Position numbers and translations under genes: made by a program
Assembly: GCA_963732635.1 (NCBI GenBank)
Contig: CAVTAL010000010.1
Span: 124,001 to 188,000, forward strand
Source: JAKFWF01 sp963732635
GTDB taxonomy: Bacteria > Pseudomonadota > Alphaproteobacteria > Rhizobiales > Hyphomicrobiaceae
DNA: 64,000 nucleotides
Direction of reading: 5' to 3'
Shown here: piece after piece, positions 45,668-55,045 of the stretch
How positions within the stretch are numbered: the first letter of the stretch is position 1
Layout of the letters: every line of letters begins with the position of its first letter
The notes under the pieces: model-generated
Seen by the model: the letters and a program-made list of their open reading frames with translations, nothing else
What the model was told of the DNA's origin: nothing
Database searches by the model: none

Positions 45668-48600
45668 CTAGAGCGCCGGGCTTGTCAGGCGATGGTGGCC
45701 GATACGCCGCGTCTTGATCGTTCGCATCGTCGGGTCGGTGTAGATGTGGCAGGCACCAGCGCAGTCACGCAGCTCCATGACGGTATAATTGAGCGGCGCC
45801 GGCGCCTGAGATTTGACGTGCTGCGCGGGTTTAAAGCTCTTGGCGTGACATGCCGCGCAGGTCGGCGCGAGTGTCGGGAAGCGCCAGGCTAGCGTCTCCG
45901 TGTTGGCCGTGTGGCAGCTGACGCAGGTCAGCTTGCCGAGGTGTTCACCAGGATAGCGCGTCGAACTGTGACGGTACGTCACGGCCCAGTCTTTGGTCGT
46001 ATGGCAGGTGTCGCACGAGCGGTTGGTGAGGAAGTGCTTCGCCGGCGCCCGCTGTGCCGTTGTCGAACCATTGTGGCAGCTCGTGCAATTGCCCACCAGC
46101 TTGCTGTGATCGACGCGCTTCGCCACGACCCACGTCCGATTGCTGTGGCAGGTTTCGCAGCCTGCGACCGTGTTCACGTGGGTGCGCGACTTGCCATGCG
46201 CGGCGATGCCGTTGTGACAGGTGGCGCATGGCCCGGTCGCAGCAGCATGATCGAAGCGAGCCGGTGTCCATGCGCGGGTCAGGTGGCAGGTGTCGCAGTT
46301 ATTCGAAGTTGGCAAATGACGCGGGCCCTTGGCCTTCGCGGTCGTACCATTGTGGCAGGACAGGCAAGGACCGCGAACGTTGCTGTGGTCGATGCGCACG
46401 ATCGGTGCGGCGGTGGCCTTCTGCTGCGCGATCGCTGCCGCTGTCACTGGCGCCACTGGTGGGATAGGCGGGCGCGGTTCCTGCTTGGTCTTGCCCCAAT
46501 CGGTGAAACTGGTGTGGCAAGTATAGCAATCCTTGGTGGTCTGATCGTGCCCCTTGTTCTTGCCTCCCGCCAGCGTGCCATTGTGACAGCTCTGGCAAGG
46601 CCCGGCAGTCAAGCTGATGCCGCCTGCGCCGGTGTGATTCATCTTGGTGCCCGGACCCCAGGCAGTGAACTTGGTCGGCGAGTGACACACTTCGCAGCTC
46701 TTGGTGATCGGCACATGCTTGGCATAGGCGGTCGTGCCCCCGGCCAGCGTGCCGTTGTGACAGGACGAGCAGGCCGAGACGATGCCCACATGGTTCATCG
46801 GTGTGCCCGGTCCCCAGGCGGTGAAGTTAGTCGCCGAGTGACAGGTCTCGCAGGCAAGAGTGGTCGGCACGTGCTTGGCGTAGCTTGTCTTGCCGAGCGC
46901 ATTGGTGCCGTTGTGGCAACTGGCGCACCCCGAGGTGATGCCCACATGGTTCATCGGCGTACCTGGCCCCCACGCCGACGTACTGGCATGGCACAGCTCG
47001 CACGGCTGCGTCGTCACGATATGCTTGGCATAGGCCGCTTTGCCCTTGGCGAGGGTACCATTGTGGCAGGCCGCGCAACCCGACGCGATGCCCGTATGGT
47101 TCATCGGCGTACCCGGTCCCCAGGCGACGAAGTTCGTCGTCTTGTGGCAGAACTCGCATGTTTGCGATGTCGGGACGTGGTTCGGGTAGGACGATTTGCC
47201 CTTGGCAATGTTGCCGTCATGGCAAGTTGAGCAGCCGGTAACGATACCGACGTGGTTCATCGGCGTGCCCGGCCCCCAGGCGGTGAACTTGGTCGGTGAG
47301 TGGCACAGTTCGCAAGGCTGGCTCGTCACCACATGCTTGGCGTAACTCGCTTTGCCGACGGCGAGCGTTCCATTGTGGCAGGTGGCGCAGCCCGATGAAA
47401 TCCCGACGTGGTTCATCGGAGTGTTCGGACCCCAAGCGGTGAAGTTGGTCGCAGAGTGACAGGTCTCGCAGGCAAGCGAGGTTGGCACGTGCTTGGCATA
47501 GGACGATTTGCCGAGCGCGTTGGTGCCGTTGTGGCAACTCGCGCACCCCGAGGTAATACCGACGTGGTTCATCGGCGTGCTCGGACCCCAGGCCGTGAAA
47601 TTGGTCGCCGAGTGGCAGGTCTCGCAGGCACGCGTAGTGACGATGTGGTTGGCGAATGACGACTTGCCCAACGCCTTGTTGCCATCATGGCAGGTTGCGC
47701 AGCCCGAGGTGATGCCGACGTGGTTCATCGGCGTGCCCGGACCGAATGCCGTGTAGTTCGTCGGCGAGTGGCAAGTCTCGCAAGCCCGCGTCGTCGGGAT
47801 GTGCTTCGCATAGGACGCCATGCCGGGCGCGGTCGCACCGTTGTGACAAGTTGCACAACCGGAGGTGATGCCTGAGTGGTTCATCGTCGCCCCGAGGAAG
47901 GAGACGAACCCGGTGTGGCAGCTTTCGCACGCCGCGGTGGTGGTGATGTGGGTGCCTGACTTGCCCTTGGCCTTGGTGCCGTTGTGGCAGGTGGCACACC
48001 CATTCGTAATGCCGGCAGCGACGTGATCGAAGGCGGCGGTGCCTTTGAACGTCACGGTGCTGTAATGGCATTGTTCGCACGGCAGCGTGGTCGGCACGTG
48101 GGTTGGCGTCTTGCCCTTTGCCAGCACGTCGTTGTGGCAGGTGGCGCAGCCCGCAACGATGCCGGTGTGGTTCATCGGCGTGCCCGGTCCCCAGGCAACG
48201 AAGTTCGCAGCCGAGTGGCAGGTCTCGCAGGCAGCCGTTGTCGGTACGTGCTTGGCGTACGACGACTTGCCGAGTGCATTGGTGCCGTTGTGGCAGGTGG
48301 CGCAGCCCGATGTGATACCCAGATGGTTCATCGGTGTATTCGGACCAAAGGCGACCGTGCTCTTGTGGCAGGTCTCGCACGGCTGCGAGGTCACGACATG
48401 GTTCGGGTAGGCGGCCGTGCCCTTGGCCAGGACACCGTTGTGACAGGTCGCGCACCCGGAAGTAACGCCAGCGTGGTTCATCGGCGTGCCCGGTCCCCAG
48501 GCGACGAAGTTCGTCGCCGAGTGGCAGGTCTCGCAGGCGGTGCTGGTCGGCACGTGCGCCGGATACGACGACTTGCCAAGTGCATTGGTGCCATTGTGGC

Positions 48601-51600
48601 AAGTGGCGCAGCCGGACGTAATGCCGAGATGGTTCATCGGCGTATTGGGGCCGAACGCAACCGTGCTCTTGTGGCAAGTCTCGCACGGCATGGTGGTGGC
48701 AATATGTGTCGGATACGCCGACTTGCCGAGTGCCTGCTTGCCGTCGTGACAATTGGCGCAACCCGTCGTGATACCGGTATGGTCGAAGCCCGCGCCGAGG
48801 AAGCTCACCGTGCTCTTGTGGCATAGCTCGCACGGTTGCGTGGTGGCGAGATGCGACGGCGATTTGCCGCGCGCCATCGTATTGTTGTGGCAGGTGGCGC
48901 AGCCCGTCGTGATACCGGTGTGCGGCATCAACGTGCCGGGGCCAAAGGCGATGGTACTGAAATGACAGGTCTCGCAGGCCTGCGAGGTCGGGATGTGATT
49001 TGGATAGGCCACCTTGCCCTTGGCCAACGTGCCATCGTGACAGGTTGCGCAACCCGACGTGATGCCGGTGTGATTCATCGGCGCGCCGGGGCCGAACTTC
49101 ACGGTGCTGGCGTGGCACCACTCGCATGGCTGCGAAGTCGGGATGTGATTTGGATATGACGACTTGCCCTTGGCGCGCGTGCCGTCATGACAGGTCGCGC
49201 AGCCGGTGCTGATACCGAGGTGGTTCATCGGCGTGCCAGGACCAAAGGCCACCGTGCTGGCGTGGCAGATCTCGCAACCCTGGGCGGTCGGAATGTGTTG
49301 TGGGTAGGCAGCTTTACCCTTCGCCGTCACGCCGTCGTGACAGGTAGCGCAACCGGTGGCGATTCCGGCGTGATCAAAGGTCGCGCCCTTGAAGCTCACT
49401 GTACTGTGGTGACAAGCCTCGCATGGCTGGGTGGTCGTGGCGTGGGTCTGCGACTTGCCGAGTGCAAAGTTGCCATTGTGGCAAGCAGCGCAACCCGACG
49501 TGATGCCGGCGTGGTTCATTGGCGTGCCTGGGCCCCAGGCGACGAAATTCGTCGGCGAATGGCAAGTCTCGCAGGCCGTCGTCGTCGGTACATGCTTGGC
49601 ATACGACGCCTTGCCCAGCGCATTGGTGCCGTTGTGACAGGCCGCGCATCCCGACGTGATGCCGGCATGGTTCATCGGCGTGCCGGGGCCCCAGGCCGTG
49701 AAGTTCGTCGGCGTGTGACAGGTCTCGCAAGCAGCCGTGGTCGCGATGTGCCGGGCGTAAGAGGCCATGCCAATCGCGTTGGTGCCGTTGTGGCAGGTGG
49801 CGCAGCCGGACGTGATGCCGGCATGGTTCATCGGCGTGCCGGGACCCCAGGCCGTGAACTTCGTGGGACTATGGCAGGTCTCGCAGGCAGCCGTCGTCGG
49901 CACGTGCTTGGCGTAGGCGGCTTTGCCCAGCGCCATATTGCCGTCGTGGCAAGTCGCACAGCCCGACGTGATGCCGGCGTGGTTCATCGGCGTACCAGGG
50001 CCCCAGGCCGTGAACTTGGTAGGGCTATGGCAGGTCTCACAGGCAGCCGTCGTCGGCACGTGTTTGGCGTAGGCGGATTTGCCCATCGCATTGGTGCCAT
50101 TGTGGCAAGCTGCACAGCCTGCGGTGATCCCGACGTGGTTCATCGGCGTGCCGGGACCGAAAGCAATGAAGTTCTTGTGGCAAGTCTCGCAGGACTGCGC
50201 GGTCGTGATGTGGCTCGGGTAGGCCGAAATGCCCTTGGCCTTGACGCCGTCGTGACAGGTGGCGCAGCCGGAGGTGATGCCCGCGTGGTCGAAAGCGGCG
50301 CCCTTGAAGCTGACGGTACTGTAGTGGCAGGTCTCGCAGCCCGCGGTCGTCGTAATGTGGGTCAGCGTCTTGCCGCGTGAGAGTGTGCCGTTGTGGCAGG
50401 TGGCGCAGCCGGTCGTGATACCGGCGTGGTTCATCGGCGTGCCTGGTCCCCAGGCCACGAAGTTGGTGGGCGAATGACAGGTTTCACAGGCGGCCGTCGT
50501 CGGCACGTGCTTGGCGTAGGATGCCTTGCCGAGTGCATTGGTGCCGTTGTGGCAGGTGGCGCAGCCGGACGTGATGCCGACGTGGTTCATCGGCGTGCCA
50601 GGTCCCCAGGACAGGAAATTGGACGTCGAATGACAAGTCTCGCAAGCAGCCGTCGTCGGCACATGCTTCGAATAGGCAGACTTGCCGAGTGCCTTGCTGC
50701 CATCGTGGCAAGTCGCGCAACCCGACGTGATGCCGACGTGGTTCATCGGCGTCCGTGGCCCCCAGGCGACGAAATTGGTGGCCGAATGACAGGTCTCGCA
50801 GGAAAGTGTGGTCGGCACGTGCTTGGCGTAGGACGCTTGGCCAAGTGCGTTGGTGCCGTTGTGACAGGTGGCACAACCGGAGGTGATGCCGGCATGGTTC
50901 ATCGGCGTACCGGGACCGAATGCAGTCGTGTTCTTGTGGCACAATTCGCAGGGTTGCGCGGTCACGATGTGCGGTGGGAAATCGACCTTGCCCTTGGCCG
51001 AGATGCCGTCGTGGCACGTGGCGCAGCCAGTGGACGTACCGGTATGGTCAAACGTGGCGCCGACGAAGCTGGATGTACTATGGTGACACGTCTCGCAAGC
51101 CGCCGTGGTCGTCAGATGGTTGGTCGACTTGCCGACGGCGGTCCGATCATTGTGGCAGGCGGCACATCCAGCCGTGATACCGACGTGGTTCATCTTCGTG
51201 CCTGGACCCCAGGCGACGAAGTTCGTCGACGCATGGCACGTCTCGCAAGGTAGCGTCGTCTGGACATGCCGCGGATAGGACGACTTGCCGACGGCACTGG
51301 CGCCGTTGTGACAGGTGGCGCAACCGGACGTGATGCCGGCATGGCTCATGCTGGCGATGGCGAAGCTGGCGGTAGTCTGGTGGCACGTCTCGCAGGCAGC
51401 CGTCGTGACGATGTGATTGCCGGGCTTGCCGATCGCCCGCACATTGTTGTGGCAGTCGGAACAACCCGACGTGATGCCGGTATGATCGTGGCGCGCGGTC
51501 CGGAAATTGGCGGTGGTCTTGTGACAGAACTCGCACGGCTGCGACGTCGCGATATGGCCAGCCGACTTGCCACGCGCCATCTGACCATTGTGGCAGGTGG

Positions 51601-52315
51601 CGCAGGATTTCGTCGTCGCCTGCGAATGGTCAAATCGCACCGAAGTAAACGTCACGACGACGTGGCATCGCTCACAGGCATTACTGGTTGGCACATGCTT
51701 CGGTGACTTGCCCGGCGCCCGCTTACCGTCATGACATGTCGCGCACGTTACTGTTGACTGCGAATGATCGAACGTAAGGCCTGTGACGCTGGTCCAGTTC
51801 TGCGTCGTGTGACAAGCCTCGCAGGCATTGGTGGTCTGAACGTGGATCTGGGATTTGCCGACCGTTTGCCGCCCGTCGTGACAACTGACGCAAGTGCCCG
51901 TTACCTTGCGATGATCGACATGGACTTTCTTCCAGCCATCGGTGACGTGGCAATCGGTGCAGTTATTGCTCGACCGCAAATGACCGGCGGGCTTGCCCGT
52001 GGTCTGCGGACCGCTGGTGCGAAGCCCGTTGTGGCAATCCACGCATTGGGTTGGCAGCCCCTTGAAGACCGCGCCGCGATGACACGTCTCGCAAGCCGCT
52101 TGCCGGTGCTTGCCGGTCAGCGGGAATGCGGTCCGACTATGGTCGAAGTTCTTATCGACTTTGGTGACGGATGATCCGGACTGCGCATCTGCTGGAACGG
52201 CTGCCAGGAAGACGAACATCAACATCAGCATCAGCTGGCGGGCGCAGGTCCCCATCTGCCGACACACCGTGCCTGCAGCGTTTCTTTCGAATTCATCGAT
52301 GAAGCGCGGCCCCAC
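45668..52315 (-). CDS. Giant secreted multiheme cytochrome, 83 CXXCH motifs
   Basis: A 2215-residue protein with, by hand count, 83 CXXCH heme c sites plus a final CX3CH (CAGACH). A signal peptide (QLMLMLMFVFLAAVPADA, cleavage before QS) directs it to the periplasm or beyond. The body is an array of two-heme units of 49-52 residues, each pairing a CETCH-type and a CATCHNG/CATCHDG-type motif. A histidine (KHVPTT or MNHAGI/FDHAGI) precedes nearly every motif by 7-11 residues, fitting bis-His ligation. Conserved fillers are FVAWGPGTPMNH or SFKGATFDH. No membrane anchor is visible. The GTG start at 52315 has AAAAGGGGGG upstream; ATG 52255 is an alternative with a shorter leader. Neighbours: the 18-heme protein upstream, the barrel protein downstream. 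Probable role: long-range electron wire. Confidence 0.9.
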   Translation of the reverse strand: MGPRFIDEFERNAAGTVCRQMGTCARQLMLMLMFVFLAAVPADAQSGSSVTKVDKNFDHSRTAFPLTGKHRQAACETCHRGAVFKGLPTQCVDCHNGLRTSGPQTTGKPAGHLRSSNNCTDCHVTDGWKKVHVDHRKVTGTCVSCHDGRQTVGKSQIHVQTTNACEACHTTQNWTSVTGLTFDHSQSTVTCATCHDGKRAPGKSPKHVPTSNACERCHVVVTFTSVRFDHSQATTKSCATCHNGQMARGKSAGHIATSQPCEFCHKTTANFRTARHDHTGITSGCSDCHNNVRAIGKPGNHIVTTAACETCHQTTASFAIASMSHAGITSGCATCHNGASAVGKSSYPRHVQTTLPCETCHASTNFVAWGPGTKMNHVGITAGCAACHNDRTAVGKSTNHLTTTAACETCHHSTSSFVGATFDHTGTSTGCATCHDGISAKGKVDFPPHIVTAQPCELCHKNTTAFGPGTPMNHAGITSGCATCHNGTNALGQASYAKHVPTTLSCETCHSATNFVAWGPRTPMNHVGITSGCATCHDGSKALGKSAYSKHVPTTAACETCHSTSNFLSWGPGTPMNHVGITSGCATCHNGTNALGKASYAKHVPTTAACETCHSPTNFVAWGPGTPMNHAGITTGCATCHNGTLSRGKTLTHITTTAGCETCHYSTVSFKGAAFDHAGITSGCATCHDGVKAKGISAYPSHITTAQSCETCHKNFIAFGPGTPMNHVGITAGCAACHNGTNAMGKSAYAKHVPTTAACETCHSPTKFTAWGPGTPMNHAGITSGCATCHDGNMALGKAAYAKHVPTTAACETCHSPTKFTAWGPGTPMNHAGITSGCATCHNGTNAIGMASYARHIATTAACETCHTPTNFTAWGPGTPMNHAGITSGCAACHNGTNALGKASYAKHVPTTTACETCHSPTNFVAWGPGTPMNHAGITSGCAACHNGNFALGKSQTHATTTQPCEACHHSTVSFKGATFDHAGIATGCATCHDGVTAKGKAAYPQHIPTAQGCEICHASTVAFGPGTPMNHLGISTGCATCHDGTRAKGKSSYPNHIPTSQPCEWCHASTVKFGPGAPMNHTGITSGCATCHDGTLAKGKVAYPNHIPTSQACETCHFSTIAFGPGTLMPHTGITTGCATCHNNTMARGKSPSHLATTQPCELCHKSTVSFLGAGFDHTGITTGCANCHDGKQALGKSAYPTHIATTMPCETCHKSTVAFGPNTPMNHLGITSGCATCHNGTNALGKSSYPAHVPTSTACETCHSATNFVAWGPGTPMNHAGVTSGCATCHNGVLAKGTAAYPNHVVTSQPCETCHKSTVAFGPNTPMNHLGITSGCATCHNGTNALGKSSYAKHVPTTAACETCHSAANFVAWGPGTPMNHTGIVAGCATCHNDVLAKGKTPTHVPTTLPCEQCHYSTVTFKGTAAFDHVAAGITNGCATCHNGTKAKGKSGTHITTTAACESCHTGFVSFLGATMNHSGITSGCATCHNGATAPGMASYAKHIPTTRACETCHSPTNYTAFGPGTPMNHVGITSGCATCHDGNKALGKSSFANHIVTTRACETCHSATNFTAWGPSTPMNHVGITSGCASCHNGTNALGKSSYAKHVPTSLACETCHSATNFTAWGPNTPMNHVGISSGCATCHNGTLAVGKASYAKHVVTSQPCELCHSPTKFTAWGPGTPMNHVGIVTGCSTCHDGNIAKGKSSYPNHVPTSQTCEFCHKTTNFVAWGPGTPMNHTGIASGCAACHNGTLAKGKAAYAKHIVTTQPCELCHASTSAWGPGTPMNHVGITSGCASCHNGTNALGKTSYAKHVPTTLACETCHSATNFTAWGPGTPMNHVGIVSACSSCHNGTLAGGTTAYAKHVPITKSCEVCHSPTKFTAWGPGTKMNHTGAGGISLTAGPCQSCHNGTLAGGKNKGHDQTTKDCYTCHTSFTDWGKTKQEPRPPIPPVAPVTAAAIAQQKATAAPIVRIDHSNVRGPCLSCHNGTTAKAKGPRHLPTSNNCDTCHLTRAWTPARFDHAAATGPCATCHNGIAAHGKSRTHVNTVAGCETCHSNRTWVVAKRVDHSKLVGNCTSCHNGSTTAQRAPAKHFLTNRSCDTCHTTKDWAVTYRHSSTRYPGEHLGKLTCVSCHTANTETLAWRFPTLAPTCAACHAKSFKPAQHVKSQAPAPLNYTVMELRDCAGACHIYTDPTMRTIKTRRIGHHRLTSPAL
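46600..51600. repeat. Tandem array of ~147-156 bp coding repeats
   Basis: Inside the giant cytochrome gene, some 35 consecutive units of 147-156 bp encode two heme sites each. Units of the same class are similar enough that short reads could collapse or expand them. Two classes alternate irregularly: long units with WGPGTPMNH and short units with a KGATFDH-like segment, the latter recurring every few units. The ends of the gene (first ~340 and last ~330 residues) are more divergent. Confidence 0.85.
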
Positions 52316-52454
52316 CGCCCCCCCTTTTCAGAAGTCAGAATGCAGTTGCCTGACAGGGACGCGGAACAGGACCTGAGCCGAAGCCACCCGCGCGAATTAC
52401 GAATCGCACGGGCCCGACTTTAGTCGGATTATAGGCGCATACGCCGCTTGGCGA

Positions 52455-53834
52455 CTATTTCCGTATGTATGCGGTGGTAAACGTCGCGGGTGTGTGACAT
52501 TTGCCACAATCGCGGCCGAAGGCTCCTCGATGCTGATCCTGTGCCTTGTGGCAGCCGTAGCAATCCGCCGCTAGCGTTGCCTTCTGCACCTGCCGCGTTT
52601 TATGACAAGCATAACAAGTTGCAGCAGCATGCCGTCCGACCAGCTTGAACTTGGTCTGGCGATCGTGGTCGAAACCGGCGCGCTTCCAATCCGATACTGT
52701 GTGGCACTGGGCGCAATTGGCACCCAACCGGCCATCGTGGCTCTTCTTGTCGCTGTGGCAGCCGGCACAGACAACTGGGGCATCCCTGTACGCCTTGGTC
52801 TTGTGGCAATCCTCGCATTTGGCGGTGGCATGCTTGCCCTGCAGCGGGAACCGCGAAAGTGCGTGATCGAACTTCACGTCCCTCTTCCACCCGCCCTCAC
52901 CGTGACAACTCAGGCAATCCTTGCCGAGCTGCCCCTTGTGCGGATCATCCTTGGCGTGACACGAGCTGCATGTCATGGCCACTTTGACACGACGCGGATC
53001 TTCCTTGTGGCACTTATCGCAGGCAGTCGCCTGATGTTTGCCGAGCAGCGGAAACTTGGTGTGCGTATCGTGATCGAATGTCGCCACCTGCCAGGAAACG
53101 GTTTTGTGGCAGCTGTCGCATTTGGTGCCGTTGCGGCCTTTGTGCACGTCCTGTTGGCGGTGGCAGTCGGCACAGACCATCGTCTGGCCCTTGTAGCGCT
53201 CACCGGCGTGGCAGTTCCGGCAGGCAACCTCGGCGTGGCCGCCGGTCAGAGCGAATTTCGTCTTGCCATGATCGAAGCCTTTGATCTGGCTCCAGACTTG
53301 CGGATTGTGGCAGCCGGCGCACTGATTGCTTACCTGCCCCTTGTGCGGATCGCTCTGCCGATGGCAATCAACGCAGTTTACTGGCGCATCGCGGAATTTC
53401 TTGCCGGTCATGTGGCAGCCGTCGCAGGTGGCCGATTGATGCCGCCCGACAAGTATGAAGTCTGTGGCCGCATGATCGAATGTCGAACGATCGAGCCGCA
53501 CAATATCGGCATCTCGGCCCTTGTGGTCGCCATGGCAATGCTTGCAGCCGTTGGCCGTGACTTCCGCGCGCCGGCCGTGCATGCCGACGCGTTCCTTGAT
53601 GTCGGCCGCCACCGACTTGTGGCACTTCAGGCACAAATCATCCTGTGCCTTCGGCGAGAATGGCAAATGACAGTTGGCGCAGTCGGCCTCGAGCTTGGCG
53701 TGCCCCTCGATCAGCTTGCCTGGCATGACCAGGCGCTCGAACGTATTCTGCGCCGAGGCGTCTGCGGACCAACCTAGCATTCCCGTCAACAATGCCAGGA
53801 TTGCAGCAATGACTATAGTGGCGCGACTGATCAA
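52455..53834 (-). CDS. Secreted 18-heme cytochrome c
   Basis: About 459 residues with a signal peptide (ATIVIAAILALLTGMLGWSA, then DASAQN) and 18 CXXCH motifs by hand count. Units alternate an H-containing segment (FDHAATDFILVGRHQSATCD) with CVDCHRQSDPHKGQ-like repeats: the pattern FDH...F.L.G.H...C..CH recurs about every 65 residues, giving histidine ligands for bis-His hemes. It would be a periplasmic electron carrier. The TTG at 53834 is preceded by CGGAGGGGACT. A second TTG at 53852 overlaps the upstream stop (TTGA) but lacks a ribosome-binding site. It lies between the membrane protein and the giant cytochrome. Confidence 0.9.
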   Translation of the reverse strand: MISRATIVIAAILALLTGMLGWSADASAQNTFERLVMPGKLIEGHAKLEADCANCHLPFSPKAQDDLCLKCHKSVAADIKERVGMHGRRAEVTANGCKHCHGDHKGRDADIVRLDRSTFDHAATDFILVGRHQSATCDGCHMTGKKFRDAPVNCVDCHRQSDPHKGQVSNQCAGCHNPQVWSQIKGFDHGKTKFALTGGHAEVACRNCHAGERYKGQTMVCADCHRQQDVHKGRNGTKCDSCHKTVSWQVATFDHDTHTKFPLLGKHQATACDKCHKEDPRRVKVAMTCSSCHAKDDPHKGQLGKDCLSCHGEGGWKRDVKFDHALSRFPLQGKHATAKCEDCHKTKAYRDAPVVCAGCHSDKKSHDGRLGANCAQCHTVSDWKRAGFDHDRQTKFKLVGRHAAATCYACHKTRQVQKATLAADCYGCHKAQDQHRGAFGRDCGKCHTPATFTTAYIRK

Positions 53835-53848
53835 AGTCCCCTCCGTCG

Positions 53849-54886
53849 TCAATAAAGATGGACTGCAATAACATGCCCGATCGCAACGATGATCAGGAGG
53901 AGGAACAATGGCATGTGCAAAACGTGCCAGAGCCGGAACAGACGACCGAAAAAGTGCAGGCTGGTGGCGCGCCGCAGGGTTGCGAAGTAGACGTCGAGGT
54001 TCGCCATCGCCGAATCATTTCGCCGGCGATGAGTGGCTGCGTCCCAATGTTCGCGCAACGCCCTTGCCTGGATGACGGCCTGAGCGTCGGACTTGACCTG
54101 GCGCTGGAGTTTTCGGCTGCGCGGCGCGAGTAGCACCGTGGCGCGGAAGCTGCCAAATTTCGCTCCCCGTAAAGCCCGCGCGTCGGCTTCGAACGCCAGC
54201 AATTGCGAGCGTATTTGTGGCGCATGCTCCATATCGGCGCCGAAGACGTCACGCATCGCCGCGACGTCCGCCAGCAGCCCCCTCAGGGCGCTGCGCTTGC
54301 CCGACATTCCGATATGGATCTGGCTGTAGATGTAGCGGCCAAATAGTCCACTAGCGACGACCAGCAGCATGATCACCATGGCGACGGTGGCATTGGTTGA
54401 TTTCAAAGAGAAATTTGAGTGCACCACAATCAGGGTCGGACCCAACACGCCGAGCAGCATGTGCACCGTGAACCAAGTTCTTACGGAGCCTGATTGATGA
54501 AGCCGTTTCCAGCTCTTTCGCAGCGGATAAAGCAGCAGCGCCAGCATCATCAAGCTCCCGACAATGCCGAACGCATAGCCAAGACCGGTTTCCGGTGTGA
54601 CCTCCTGTTCCTGGCGCAGCCACCACGCCCCCGAGAGCGTTGCCAGCATTGATGCCGTGAACGCCCAGGTTGCGGCGTCGAAGGACGGCCTGGAAGTGTC
54701 TTTGTCCGGAAGGTTGTGGTCCGCCACACTCGTGGATGGGCCTGCCGTGGGCTCCGGCACGGAAGCGGGCTCGACTGCGGCCACTTCGCTGTGGATTGGA
54801 CGCGCTTCGGGCGCACGCTGAAGTAGCGGGGCTCGGCGCGAAGTGCGATAAGCCGCAGCGCTGCTGGTCGAAGTTCGTGAAGCCAT
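53849..54886 (-). CDS. Polytopic membrane protein, predicted di-heme b subunit
   Basis: A 345-residue protein with a ~65-residue polar N-terminus and five hydrophobic segments (about 69-90, 103-121, 137-157, 165-187, 322-345). Helix 3 carries His142 and His156 and the last helix His324 and His338; both pairs are 14 residues apart, the spacing of helices that bind two b hemes (as in cytochrome b). A ~130-residue soluble, basic helical domain lies between helices 4 and 5. It is the first gene of the minus-strand cytochrome cluster and abuts the 18-heme gene. It may pass electrons between the quinone pool and the cytochromes. I do not recognise a named family. Confidence 0.68.
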   Translation of the reverse strand: MASRTSTSSAAAYRTSRRAPLLQRAPEARPIHSEVAAVEPASVPEPTAGPSTSVADHNLPDKDTSRPSFDAATWAFTASMLATLSGAWWLRQEQEVTPETGLGYAFGIVGSLMMLALLLYPLRKSWKRLHQSGSVRTWFTVHMLLGVLGPTLIVVHSNFSLKSTNATVAMVIMLLVVASGLFGRYIYSQIHIGMSGKRSALRGLLADVAAMRDVFGADMEHAPQIRSQLLAFEADARALRGAKFGSFRATVLLAPRSRKLQRQVKSDAQAVIQARALREHWDAATHRRRNDSAMANLDVYFATLRRATSLHFFGRLFRLWHVLHMPLFLLLIIVAIGHVIAVHLY

Positions 54887-55045
54887 CTGGCAGCCTCGGC
54901 CGTTCGTTGCGTTCAGTGAAGCTCAGTACGGCCACCGACTCGGTGAATGCGTGTGACGCACTGGTTCGCGAGCGTGGCCTGGTTCGGCAAGGTCGCCCTG
55001 GCGATAGTTATGCCGTCTTCATCCTTTACCGAAAGTTAATTGCGC
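54887..55045. promoter_or_regulatory. Divergent control region of cytochrome and ccm operons
   Basis: This 159-base spacer separates the start of the minus-strand cytochrome cluster from plus-strand ccmF. It must hold promoters for one or both units, which would allow joint regulation of the cytochromes and heme-attachment genes. No consensus promoter or FNR/RegA-type site could be assigned by eye. Confidence 0.4.

Noticed and set aside
45911..51253. Several long plus-strand open frames opposite the giant cytochrome
   Set aside because: They mirror the CXXCH repeat on the other strand, are rich in Arg/Gly/Ala with no start signals or family motifs, and arise from the high-GC repeat.
46600..51600. 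Regular repeats that could suggest a CRISPR array
   Set aside because: The units are ~150 bp, in frame, and encode conserved CXXCH motifs; there is no 28-37 bp repeat with unique spacers and no cas gene.
52602..53777. 391-codon plus-strand open frame opposite the 18-heme gene
   Set aside because: It is the antisense of a strongly supported cytochrome; its valine/alanine-rich translation has no recognisable domain.
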